From CANMXU01 sp052030545 (GTDB lineage Bacteria; Pseudomonadota; Gammaproteobacteria; Enterobacterales; Alteromonadaceae): DNA of 64,000 nt. The notes below the pieces were generated by a model. That model worked only from the letters and a program-made list of their open reading frames with translations, was not told the origin of the DNA and ran no database searches. Every line of letters begins with the position of its first letter. Position 1 is the first letter of the stretch. The translations under genes were made by a program, and so were the position numbers. Location of the stretch: assembly GCF_052030545.1 (NCBI RefSeq), contig NZ_JBPDIH010000003.1, positions 372,001 through 436,000 of the forward strand. The letters are read 5' to 3'. Below are positions 33,594-42,318 of the stretch, piece after piece.

Positions 33594-36500
33594 TTAAATC
33601 GCCTCAGCATATGCGCTAACAGCGGCAATTTGTTGTTGCAGTTGCTCAAGCATATCAGAATCAATTTCACCATTTTCATGGCTAATATGCTCTTTAAGTT
33701 GCTGACAAGTACTTATCAGGTCAGGTGCCGCCATCACTTTTGCCACTACCGTTAATTCTTGCAGCCATTTACTGATATCTTGCTGATGTTTTTCGACAAC
33801 GGCAGTTTGCAGATTGTCAGCAAATTGCTCCAGCTCTTCCACATAAGTTGATAGCATAAAAGCTGCTATTTCCGCCGAGCCTTGGTTCATGGCATAAAGT
33901 TCAAGATCAAAACTGGCATCAAGGTCGATCGCTTCAACATCATCAATTAAAAATTCAGTAAACAATTCGCCATCAAGTTCAAAATCTTCGTCATCATAAA
34001 AAGATGATAGCTCCTGCTCACTCTTTGCTTGTTGTGTTGCTGATTGCACTGACACATTTTGAGCTGGTGCATGTTGAATGGGTAAATGTTGAGTAGCAAC
34101 GCTTGGTGTCGGCACAGCTTGTTTAGCTGATGATTGGTCTATTGATTTATCTTTGGCAAACGTTAACCACGGCTTAAGTAAGCTAATAATATCGTTAACA
34201 TTGTCGATAGCAGGAAATTGCGCTAGCTGCCAACGTTGTGCAATGGCAGATTCTTCCTCATTAATTAAGGTATGTTGTTGCTCATTAAGATTAAAAACAC
34301 CTCGGTTAATACTTTGCCCAGTGGCGAGTTTAACTAAAGGCGATTGTTCAAATTCAGTGATCAGAATTAAGTAGCGTCCAGTTTGCCATTGCGTAATTGA
34401 GCTTTGCGCATCATTGGCTAAAGTCACTTGCAAACCTAACCATTGTAAAAGGCGAATTAGGGTTTGCTGACGCTCAGGGCTAGCAATTGCCAGTAAAACT
34501 TCACTGGGTGCCACGCTTGGGCGGAACGAGTCAAACGCGTCACGGGCAATTAAACAGTTATCGCGTTGCTCACCCTGCAATAGCGTATGAAGTTCAGCAA
34601 TAAAATGGTCAGCACAAATCGGCATGTTGGCTTGACTAAATAAACCGTGACGCGAAAATGGCGCATGAAAAAATGGCTGCATCACCATTAATTTAGGTTG
34701 TTCAACTTTTGGTAAACTGTCGATATGTGCGCTTATCGCTTTGAAGTGACTCAAATATAAATCAGCAAGCAATACAATGGCGGCAAAAGGTTTGCTGTTT
34801 TCATTTTGCGTTGCGGCAACAAATTGTTCAAATTCGGTTAAACAACTCACCTCAGCACCAACGTCCACTAAAATATCGTTCAGTATCTGTTGGCTATGCG
34901 CTTCATTACCTAAAATTAAAATATTAGTTTGCTGCAAATTAACATCGGTTAACTCATCTGCAGCACCGTTTGAGCTTGCAGGTAAGCTTTGCACTGTGGC
35001 GACAGGCAAATCAATCGTTAAAAAGTAACCCGTTTCACTAACGTCAGTATGCACATTAGTGACATGCATGGCATTGAATAATGCCTGAATGTATTCACTA
35101 AAGCTTAAATTGCTGTCGTTATTATTTATGTTGGATTGCTTAGTAAAAGCCGTTAATAACTCAGGTGCTTGTTTGAGCGGTTTTTCAGTAACCACTTCTG
35201 CTTTTATCCGCACCGTTTGTTGACCACTATTTTTATCTGCAAGTTGGCAGTTTATTAACAACGTCGCGTTGAATTGCTCAAGCAAGAGGTTTTGACTAAT
35301 ACTGCTTAGCAACTCAACAAACAAGTCAGCATCTAAGCGCACATAGTGCGATATTTGCTGGTCGCAGTTTAACAACAATTTGTTTTTTTGACTGTTAGCG
35401 GTTTGCATGGCGTTAAACACCGCAACATGAAGTTTGTCGCGGAAATTAAAGTCGCTCAATTGCAAGGAATGTTCGGTAATTTTTAATCGGCTTAAGGTTT
35501 TATTTTGCTGATTTTTAGTCAGTAATTTCATTAAACGGCGGTGCACTTTTAGCGATGGGATCGCAGCGTCAACCAATACCGTTTGATTTTGCAATGAGGT
35601 AATAATAGCCGATTTTTCAACATGACTTGCTTGCTGATAATGCATATTAAAAAACACTTGTTCTTGTGTTTTTTTCTCTTGGCTTACCTGCGCAAGCTGC
35701 TGAGTAAGCTTAGTGGTTTGGCTGGTATTTTGCACCGTACCAAAATAGTGACCGTTTTGATGAGACACGGTAATAACTAAGCTTTTTTTCGCCCGCGAAG
35801 CAACACACACACTTTGCATTTCGCCACTACTTTTTGCTTTGTTAGCTGTCGCGATTAATAGCTTGAAGGTCTTTTTGTCAAACCAGGTTTGCCAACGTTG
35901 ATTAACAGCGAGCTGCTTACGCTCTTTTTTGTTAAACAATAATGAAACCAATAACTGACGCTGCTGCTGATTTTGCGCATTCGACCAAAACGCGACTTTC
36001 CCTGTTTTGGCTAACAATTCATTTTCGATTTGACGCTGCGATAGCAACTGTTGGTAGTCGTTTTCACTATGCTCAGGTTTATGTATTTTATTCACCAGTT
36101 TGGCAATTTGACTATGCTCAAAACTGAGGAACTGCTTAAACTCTTTATCAGGCTCTGTTTGCAACTGTTTGCATAACATCACGCTGTCGTGACCATTGGC
36201 TTTTACTTTTCGGCGAATGCCGCTTAAGACAAGCAGCAAAATAACCGCAAACAAAGCGGCAACCGCCAAGAGCATTAACATTAACTGTTGTTGGTTAATC
36301 ACCAAGTTATATTTTGCTAACCAAGCGATCAATAAATTTTCCGGCTCTGATAAGGTCGAAACACTAACCGTATTCGGTTGTGTTAACGCTCGGCTAATTT
36401 GTGATTGCTGGATAACTAATGCCGATAAATAAGGTTCTGCGATGCGTAAGTGACCACGCCATTTAGACAATGCTCGTTGTTCGGTAAACAATAATAAATC

Positions 36501-37265
36501 GAGCTGTAGAAATTGATTTTTCACCTCATCATTACTGATCAACGAGGCCTGTTCAAGTTGCTGATAAAGTGTATAAGCACTGGCTATTTGATGCGTCAAC
36601 AATTCAAACTGCGCTAACGGCGTATGAATATTCAAGGCATTAAATTCTTGGTTAATCTCCATCAACAGATCATTTAACTGATGAAACTTGCCCAGTTCAT
36701 TGGTTAACAGTGCGTAAGCGCGAGCTCTGTTGGCAGTAACTCTATCGTTGGCGCGATCATTGGCGATCTGCCCATAAAGCTGATTTTGTTTAACCTCTTT
36801 GTCGATAATTTCAATGCGAAATGCAGAAAGCAACGGCGCCAATTGTTCAAGGCCTTGCTCTTTCAACTTCAAATTTAACGCGCTATTACGCGCTAAACGA
36901 CTTAAATTAACTTCAACACTGCCGGAAGGATAAAAATTTTCACGCGGCAAAACCACGCTCTTGTATTGACTGTAGCGTAGTTGTCGAAAGGCTTTATCAA
37001 GCTGCTGATGAAGTTGAGGAAATTGCTGCGCATTTTCTTCAGCAAAAATGGTGTCGATATTCGTTTGCGCGCTGCGCAATACACTCTGTAGTTGCTGCGT
37101 TTTTTCTATTTCGGGTAATTGTTGGTACTGTAAAAAGTAATTTTGCTTTTCTTGTAAGTACATTAACGCTGCAAGTGCGGCAACCACCATAAAAAAAGCA
37201 AAAAATGCCCAAATGAATGAACCCGTTATTTGACGGTGAAAAGGTTGCTCTGCGCGACTAACCAT
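33594..37265 (-). CDS. Degenerate hybrid histidine kinase-like membrane protein (pseudo-phosphorelay)
   Basis: This 1223-residue protein has the layout of a BarA/ArcB-type hybrid kinase but apparently none of the catalytic residues. Transmembrane segments lie at 17-37 and 329-349, enclosing a mainly helical periplasmic domain of about 290 residues. A PAS-like region (410-515), a HisKA-like helix pair (530-600) without the H-E-x-x-x-P box and an ATPase-like fold (605-755) without recognisable N or G boxes follow. Then come two receiver-like domains (780-895, from NILILGNEAH; 921-1040, from EVLLAIASPE) with the acidic DD pair lost and the second phospho-Asp position reading ITEFE. An HPt-like C-terminus follows (about 1130-1223), where H-x-L-K-G is replaced by W-L-Q-E-L. 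It could be a signalling scaffold or an anti-kinase. These assignments are by eye and need structure prediction. It follows hemY in the same direction. Confidence 0.65.
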   Translation of the reverse strand: MVSRAEQPFHRQITGSFIWAFFAFFMVVAALAALMYLQEKQNYFLQYQQLPEIEKTQQLQSVLRSAQTNIDTIFAEENAQQFPQLHQQLDKAFRQLRYSQYKSVVLPRENFYPSGSVEVNLSRLARNSALNLKLKEQGLEQLAPLLSAFRIEIIDKEVKQNQLYGQIANDRANDRVTANRARAYALLTNELGKFHQLNDLLMEINQEFNALNIHTPLAQFELLTHQIASAYTLYQQLEQASLISNDEVKNQFLQLDLLLFTEQRALSKWRGHLRIAEPYLSALVIQQSQISRALTQPNTVSVSTLSEPENLLIAWLAKYNLVINQQQLMLMLLAVAALFAVILLLVLSGIRRKVKANGHDSVMLCKQLQTEPDKEFKQFLSFEHSQIAKLVNKIHKPEHSENDYQQLLSQRQIENELLAKTGKVAFWSNAQNQQQRQLLVSLLFNKKERKQLAVNQRWQTWFDKKTFKLLIATANKAKSSGEMQSVCVASRAKKSLVITVSHQNGHYFGTVQNTSQTTKLTQQLAQVSQEKKTQEQVFFNMHYQQASHVEKSAIITSLQNQTVLVDAAIPSLKVHRRLMKLLTKNQQNKTLSRLKITEHSLQLSDFNFRDKLHVAVFNAMQTANSQKNKLLLNCDQQISHYVRLDADLFVELLSSISQNLLLEQFNATLLINCQLADKNSGQQTVRIKAEVVTEKPLKQAPELLTAFTKQSNINNNDSNLSFSEYIQALFNAMHVTNVHTDVSETGYFLTIDLPVATVQSLPASSNGAADELTDVNLQQTNILILGNEAHSQQILNDILVDVGAEVSCLTEFEQFVAATQNENSKPFAAIVLLADLYLSHFKAISAHIDSLPKVEQPKLMVMQPFFHAPFSRHGLFSQANMPICADHFIAELHTLLQGEQRDNCLIARDAFDSFRPSVAPSEVLLAIASPERQQTLIRLLQWLGLQVTLANDAQSSITQWQTGRYLILITEFEQSPLVKLATGQSINRGVFNLNEQQHTLINEEESAIAQRWQLAQFPAIDNVNDIISLLKPWLTFAKDKSIDQSSAKQAVPTPSVATQHLPIQHAPAQNVSVQSATQQAKSEQELSSFYDDEDFELDGELFTEFLIDDVEAIDLDASFDLELYAMNQGSAEIAAFMLSTYVEELEQFADNLQTAVVEKHQQDISKWLQELTVVAKVMAAPDLISTCQQLKEHISHENGEIDSDMLEQLQQQIAAVSAYAEAI

Positions 37266-37298
37266 AAGATGAAACGTTCCCTGCGACTTTATTATTAT

Positions 37299-37350
37299 TA
37301 GAGCGTGTTTTATGCAAACGAAATTTATACTAAAAAGACGACACGCTCTA
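37299..37350. repeat. 10-bp inverted repeat upstream of the pseudo-kinase gene
   Basis: TAGAGCGTGT (37299-37308) and ACACGCTCTA (37341-37350) are perfect complements 32 bases apart. They lie between the hemY stop and the start of the large signalling-like gene. No T tract follows on the minus strand, so it is more likely a leader structure or operator than a terminator. Confidence 0.6.
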
Positions 37351-37382
37351 GTTGTTAATCGACTATCTTACCGTAACTCGTA

Positions 37383-38573
37383 TTAGATGTTACCAATAAT
37401 TTTTGCATATAATTTATTCGCAGCTTGCAAGTTACCCTGTGCATTAAGCGCTTTCGCAAACGCAATTAAGTCAGCTTGGTCGTACTGTTCACCTTCAAGG
37501 TTACTCAAGGTACTGAATGCTTTTTCAGCCATCAACCATTCTTGACCAGCTACCGCTAAATGACCAAGCATGCTCAACCATTTTGCACTTTGACTATTTT
37601 GCTGTAAGTGTTTTTGCACGGCACTGATAAGACTGACCGGCTTACTTAGCGGCAAACTGCGCACGCGATGTAAAAATTGCTCACTGGCGTCTTTTTTCAT
37701 CGGAGCGAGTAAAATATTGTTCAGTGGCTCAAGCATATTTTGCTCGGCCAATACTTGGCAATAAGCAAATAACACCGCTTCGCGTTGTTTGACTTTGCGC
37801 GGCAAACCTTGCCATTCGGCAGCTAGCGCCGTTTGGTCCTTTTCGCGGATCGTGGCGGCAAAGTGCTGATAAAAGGCGGTATCTTCCCAAGCAATTATTT
37901 GCGCTTCGCTAAATTCTTTCTTTTTACGCGCGCTATTTAAATATTCAATCGCTGACGGGTAGCGCGCTTCAATCAAACAAAGCTCGATTTCTAAGGCTAA
38001 TAATCTTGCATCATGACCAATGTGTTTATGGTATTCATCAATTAGCGCACGAGCACCAGGGTATTTTTTTTGCGCCATTAATAACTTAATACGCACCAAG
38101 ATACTGTCTAAACCTAACTCTTTCACCGCATGCTTATCATCAACAATTAAATTGAGATAATGCTGAATATTCGATGACAGGTTTTGCTTTTCGGCACTGG
38201 CGGCTGCCAACAAATAAGCGGTATTTTCACAAGGAGATAATTCGGCACTTTTTGCCAACAAATGCTCTGCTTGCTGATAGTCTTCTAACACATAACTGGC
38301 AATGCCTTTATTGAAATTTCGAAGCGCTCTACGACGACCGGCAAAGGTGATTTTATGCCAAGTACCAAAGCCTAAACGTAAACTGCCACGCAATACTTTC
38401 AATGAAAATAATAAGGCAATGAAGGCTAACACTAAGAAAACAACAGCTGCCCAAACCGTTGTTTCAACAGCACTTCCCCAGATAACAATTCGAATATAAC
38501 CAGTATCTTGAATAATAAGAGGACTTAATGATATAAAAATCAAAAACAGGCATACGGCTACTATAATCTTCAT
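37383..38573 (-). CDS. hemY: HemY, haem biosynthesis-associated TPR membrane protein
   Basis: This 396-residue inner membrane protein has two N-terminal transmembrane helices (about 2-20 and 40-62) and a cytoplasmic TPR-rich region with helical repeats, matching the proteobacterial HemY_N family encoded with hemCDX. It is not the protoporphyrinogen oxidase also named HemY in Bacillus. Its start overlaps the hemX stop by 4 bases, indicating coupling. The role is probably organising late haem enzymes. Confidence 0.93.
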   Translation of the reverse strand: MKIIVAVCLFLIFISLSPLIIQDTGYIRIVIWGSAVETTVWAAVVFLVLAFIALLFSLKVLRGSLRLGFGTWHKITFAGRRRALRNFNKGIASYVLEDYQQAEHLLAKSAELSPCENTAYLLAAASAEKQNLSSNIQHYLNLIVDDKHAVKELGLDSILVRIKLLMAQKKYPGARALIDEYHKHIGHDARLLALEIELCLIEARYPSAIEYLNSARKKKEFSEAQIIAWEDTAFYQHFAATIREKDQTALAAEWQGLPRKVKQREAVLFAYCQVLAEQNMLEPLNNILLAPMKKDASEQFLHRVRSLPLSKPVSLISAVQKHLQQNSQSAKWLSMLGHLAVAGQEWLMAEKAFSTLSNLEGEQYDQADLIAFAKALNAQGNLQAANKLYAKIIGNI

Positions 38574-39976
38574 AGTGCGCCCTCTTCTTCGCCGCTTAAT
38601 GGCTCCGATGAAAAGCTTGGACTTTTAGCATTACGGCTCACATCTCTTAAGGCCTTTAATGAGGTTAAGTTACCTGAATAGTTAAAAGAAATATTTTTAT
38701 CTTCCAACGCAACCACGCTTTCATTAAAACGCTGATTAATAGCTTCGTTCATGTCAAAGTAGTCGTTAAGCCACTGCTGAACATCTTTTAGCGCACTTAG
38801 ATATAAATCACTTTTTTCATCAACCGCAGCCCATTGCGCCAGTTGCAGTTTTAATTTGATATTTTCACGCAGATTCTGATGACGCTGAGGTGTTAAAAGT
38901 GGCTCTACCTGCTCTACATTCTGATTCACTCGTACTGCAAAAGTAGACAAAAATTTATCTACCGATTTCGATAGATTCTCACGCCAATCACTTATGTCAT
39001 CAGAAAGCTCAAGCTCTTGCTTTTTCCAACCATCAATCCCTTGATCTTTCAAAGATAAAACTAAACTGTCTACCTGACTCACCATCGCATTTAAACTTAA
39101 TACGACTTCTTCAACATCTAATGTTGGAATCAACTTCAGTTGCTCAATATCTTGATGAATCAATTTTCTAACCGGTAATAAATCAGGGTTGTTGAGTTCA
39201 CTTAAACGATTATCAGCATCTTGCAATAAGTTGATCGCTGCGCGGGTATCGTGTTCTAACCATAAGGTTCTACCAGCGATGCGCACTAAATATTCAGCTT
39301 CGTGCATCAACCAATCGGTTGGTTCATTTTGGCTTAATCGCGCTAAGCTATTTTCTAATTGCGCAATGCGTTGGCTACTTTGCGCTAATACTTGTTCTTT
39401 TTGCTCAGCAAGTTGCGCTGTCATTTGCTGTTGCTGGCTTGATAATAATCGCTCTAGTTGCTGTTGACTGGCCTGATTAATTTGCTGACTTTCATTTAAC
39501 AGTGTCGCTTGAAAAGCTTGTTGCTGTTGTTGGTTCCAATAAAACAACCCTGCCACTGCCGCCAACGCGAGTAAGGCGATCAGTAATGCAACCACCGCGG
39601 TTTTAGATAACGATTGTTTAGCCGTTTTTTCTACGGTTTTATTGGCAGCGTGTGCCGTTGGTGTTGTTTTTGACATGGTTTCTTTTGTTCTAGGTTTAGG
39701 CGACGCAGTTTTTGGCGATTGTTCAGCAGAATTGTCAGGGGAATTTTTTGATTTTGCTGATGATGATTTATCTGTATCAGATGCGGTTGACGTTTTTTTT
39801 GCCGATGATGAGTTAGCGTCGCTAGCGGATTTTTCGGTAACCTTTTCATTGGTTTTATCGGCATGCGTATCAGTTGCCGTTAAGTTAATAGAAGCAGATA
39901 GCCCTTTCGTTTCAGGTTGCTGGTCTTCAACCTTGGCTGATTCTGTGACTTTGTCTGAAGGCTTTTTGTCGCTCAT
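38570..39976 (-). CDS. hemX: HemX-like membrane protein
   Basis: This 468-residue protein starts with a long disordered Lys/Ser/Asp/Thr-rich tail of about 125 residues, then has one transmembrane helix (about 127-147, TAVVALLIALLALAAVAGLF). A Gln-rich coiled coil (150-210) and a conserved helical region (ISDWRENLSKSVDKFLSTFAVR) follow. Synteny with hemD and hemY identifies it as the family long annotated as uroporphyrinogen-III C-methyltransferase HemX. No methyltransferase motif is visible, so a scaffolding role is more likely. Confidence 0.92.
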   Translation of the reverse strand: MSDKKPSDKVTESAKVEDQQPETKGLSASINLTATDTHADKTNEKVTEKSASDANSSSAKKTSTASDTDKSSSAKSKNSPDNSAEQSPKTASPKPRTKETMSKTTPTAHAANKTVEKTAKQSLSKTAVVALLIALLALAAVAGLFYWNQQQQQAFQATLLNESQQINQASQQQLERLLSSQQQQMTAQLAEQKEQVLAQSSQRIAQLENSLARLSQNEPTDWLMHEAEYLVRIAGRTLWLEHDTRAAINLLQDADNRLSELNNPDLLPVRKLIHQDIEQLKLIPTLDVEEVVLSLNAMVSQVDSLVLSLKDQGIDGWKKQELELSDDISDWRENLSKSVDKFLSTFAVRVNQNVEQVEPLLTPQRHQNLRENIKLKLQLAQWAAVDEKSDLYLSALKDVQQWLNDYFDMNEAINQRFNESVVALEDKNISFNYSGNLTSLKALRDVSRNAKSPSFSSEPLSGEEEGAL

Positions 39977-39978
39977 TA

Positions 39979-40722
39979 TTAAATTCCATGTTGTCTGATA
40001 ACGGCCATAATGGCTTCGTCATTAGCGCCGTGCGCATTGATCACGTGTTTTAATCCTAACGCTCTGGCTTTTTCTGCTATGCGTTCACTGGCAACTATCC
40101 ATAAGCAGGTGTTTTGCCAATAGTTATCACGCAGCTCAATTAAGTTTACTATGCTTTCGAGCAAAGCGTTACTGGTGATAACGATTGTATTGATTTTTTT
40201 TTGTTGCCAAGTTTGTCCAAGATCTGGGGCAAATGTCAGCCAAATGCGTTGATACACTTCCAAATACTGCACATTGGCGCCACGCTCGGTTAATCGCTCA
40301 GCGATAAGTTCACGACCGCCATCACCACGGACAATAATCACATCTTGGTTATTGACGTTATCTAGCACAGGTAGTGCTAATAAACCTTCACTGGTATGTA
40401 GCGTCGGGCATATGGCATCTATCGACAAGGCTTTTAACGCTTTTTGTGTTGCGCTACCCACGGCAATAACGCTGCTCGCTTGCCATTGTTTAATGGTAAA
40501 TAGTTGCTCGGCAAATTCTACCGCTGCCACACTAACAAAAATAACAATGGGGTTTTGGGTGTGCTCAACGCGTGTAATTAATGAAGATGATGATATGTTT
40601 TCTTGATAAGAAAAAAGCGGTTGATGCCAAGCTGCTATCTCCAAAGCTTGGCATTTTAATACTAAACCGCGCCCTGATTTTTCAGGACGTGTAATTAAAA
40701 CATTCAGTTTATTAGTGGCCAT
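39979..40722 (-). CDS. hemD: HemD, uroporphyrinogen-III synthase
   Basis: This 247-residue enzyme closes hydroxymethylbilane to uroporphyrinogen III with D-ring inversion. The family is poorly conserved; useful marks are LITRPEKSGRGL at the N-terminus, IAVGSATQKALKALSI, VIIVRGDGGRELIAERLTERGA and VITSNALLESI. Position between hemC (5 bases) and hemX (2 bases) confirms it. Confidence 0.95.
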   Translation of the reverse strand: MATNKLNVLITRPEKSGRGLVLKCQALEIAAWHQPLFSYQENISSSSLITRVEHTQNPIVIFVSVAAVEFAEQLFTIKQWQASSVIAVGSATQKALKALSIDAICPTLHTSEGLLALPVLDNVNNQDVIIVRGDGGRELIAERLTERGANVQYLEVYQRIWLTFAPDLGQTWQQKKINTIVITSNALLESIVNLIELRDNYWQNTCLWIVASERIAEKARALGLKHVINAHGANDEAIMAVIRQHGI

Positions 40723-40727
40723 AGTAG

Positions 40728-41666
40728 TTACGTTGAACTGGCATAAACCTCTTTTAAAATTGCATCAGCACCTTGCGACAATAACTCTTGTGCCAGTGCT
40801 TGACCTAAGGCTTCAGCGTTTTCAGCACTACCACGAGTTTCTGCGCGTAAAATGGTGCTACCGTCAACCGAACCAACTAAACCTTTAAGGAAAACCTGCC
40901 CGTCAGCTTCAATTTCAGCATAACTACCAATAGGTACCTGACAACCGCCTTCTAACGCGCGGTTCATGGCACGCTCTGCAAACACACGAACACGTGTTGT
41001 TTTACATTCAAGTGGCGCTAATAACGCATGTAATACTTCGTCATCAGTGCGACATTCAATACCGACAGCACCTTGACCATTAGCCGGTAACATAGTGCCC
41101 GCGTCAATATATTGGGCAATGCGCTCTGGCATTTCTAAGCGAATTAAACCGGCCGCTGCTAAAATAATTGCGTCGTATTCACCTTCATCTAATTTTCTTA
41201 AACGGGTATTTACGTTACCGCGCAAGTCACGAATATCTAAGTCTGGACGCAACTCTTTAATTTGACATTGACGACGTAAACTTGAGGTACCTACCACAGC
41301 ACCTTGTGGTAACTGTTCAAAACTTTTAATGGTGTTTGAAACAAAAGCATCGCGCGGATCTTCACGTGGGCAAATGACTTGCAAACCTAGACCTTCTGGA
41401 AACTCTACCGGCACATCTTTCATTGAATGCACAGCAATATCAGCACGATTTTCTAACATCGCCACTTCAAGTTCTTTAACAAACAAGCCTTTGCCACCCA
41501 CTTTCGCTAATGGCGTATCAAGAATAATATCGCCCTTAGTGGTCATTGGTACTAACTCAACATTAATCCCCGGGTGAAAATGCTCAAGTTGTGCTTTCAC
41601 ATATTCTGCTTGCCAAAGTGCCAATGCACTTTTTCGCGTTGCGATACGTACCGTTTGTGTTGCCAT
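40728..41666 (-). CDS. hemC: HemC, porphobilinogen deaminase
   Basis: This 312-residue enzyme joins four porphobilinogens into hydroxymethylbilane. RIATRKSALALWQAEYVK opens the protein, and GTSSLRRQCQI, DLRGNVNTRLRKLD and the dipyrromethane-binding Cys in GGCQVPIGSYAE are present. It is encoded 46 bases after cyaY in the same direction. The usual neighbour cyaA is not present here. Confidence 0.97.
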   Translation of the reverse strand: MATQTVRIATRKSALALWQAEYVKAQLEHFHPGINVELVPMTTKGDIILDTPLAKVGGKGLFVKELEVAMLENRADIAVHSMKDVPVEFPEGLGLQVICPREDPRDAFVSNTIKSFEQLPQGAVVGTSSLRRQCQIKELRPDLDIRDLRGNVNTRLRKLDEGEYDAIILAAAGLIRLEMPERIAQYIDAGTMLPANGQGAVGIECRTDDEVLHALLAPLECKTTRVRVFAERAMNRALEGGCQVPIGSYAEIEADGQVFLKGLVGSVDGSTILRAETRGSAENAEALGQALAQELLSQGADAILKEVYASST

Positions 41667-41712
41667 TAAAGTTTCCTAATTATTATGTATGTCACTGCTA
41701 AATACAGTGAAG

Positions 41713-42033
41713 TTATTCTGCCGCTAAGCTGATCTCAGTGTCAGCTTGTTTGCTGACTGCTGCAGATAAAAATGCCCAAAACTCGTCGCCACCGCGCTTA
41801 TCAATCCACTGTGGTTCTTGATAGCTAAAATGGTGACCATTAAATTTAGTTGCCACCCAAATTTCATGCAGTGGTGCTTGTTTGTTTAAAATAATTTTTG
41901 TGCCGTTTTTAAAGGTTAGCGTTAATAGGCCGCTAACACCTTCATAATCGATATCGGTTCCGCAATCTTCAATCGCCTCTTCTACCGCTAATAACAGCTC
42001 ATCGGCGAGTAAATTGTACTGACTATCGTTCAT
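41713..42033 (-). CDS. cyaY: CyaY, bacterial frataxin
   Basis: This 106-residue iron-binding protein regulates Fe-S cluster assembly. The acidic first helix (LADELLLAVEEAIEDCGTDID) and the beta sheet with KIILNKQAPLHEIWVATK and HHFSY are typical. It is divergent from lptM-lysA-dapF, as in E. coli. Confidence 0.97.
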   Translation of the reverse strand: MNDSQYNLLADELLLAVEEAIEDCGTDIDYEGVSGLLTLTFKNGTKIILNKQAPLHEIWVATKFNGHHFSYQEPQWIDKRGGDEFWAFLSAAVSKQADTEISLAAE

Positions 42034-42079
42034 TTATTATCCTTATTGGGTCAATCACAAGAATTTAGCTATATATCAC

Positions 42080-42109
42080 TTGTAATTGTTATATGCATCA
42101 GATTATAAA
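42080..42109 (+). promoter_or_regulatory. Candidate promoter of lptM-lysA-dapF
   Basis: TTGTAA (42080-42085) is separated by 18 bases from TATAAA (42104-42109), about 35 bases before the lptM start codon, in the divergent cyaY/lptM gap. Confidence 0.45.
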
Positions 42110-42144
42110 ACGTCTATCATGGGAAAAAAATCGAATAAATCAAA

Positions 42145-42318
42145 ATGACTAAACAAATTTCAATTATTTTCACCTGTTTTATCGTTTTAACTACCTTAGC
42201 AGGTTGTGGCGTGAAGAAGGATTTATATCAAACTCCTGAAACTGAGCCAAGTGAACAGGCCAAAAAAGTTGGCCAAAATAACCAAGAACAAATTCAAGAC
42301 CAACAGGAAAAGCACTAG
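42145..42318 (+). CDS. lptM: LptM (YifL)-like small lipoprotein
   Basis: This 57-residue lipoprotein reads MTKQISIIFTCFIVLTTLAG then CGVKKDLYQTPE. The lipobox LAGC followed by G-[VL]-K-x-x-LY-x-P matches LptM/YifL, the lipoprotein that helps mature the LptDE outer membrane LPS translocon. E. coli yifL likewise lies between cyaY and dapF. The tail is Gln/Lys/Glu-rich and probably disordered. Its TAG stop overlaps the GTG start of lysA by one base. Confidence 0.9.
   Translation: MTKQISIIFTCFIVLTTLAGCGVKKDLYQTPETEPSEQAKKVGQNNQEQIQDQQEKH

Noticed and set aside
33594..37265. Active hybrid histidine kinase
   Set aside because: The H box, ATP-binding boxes and HPt His are not present in recognisable form, so an active kinase is not supported.
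39642..39998. 118-codon open frame opposite hemX
   Set aside because: It is the reverse of the low-complexity hemX tail, which gives long open frames by composition alone.
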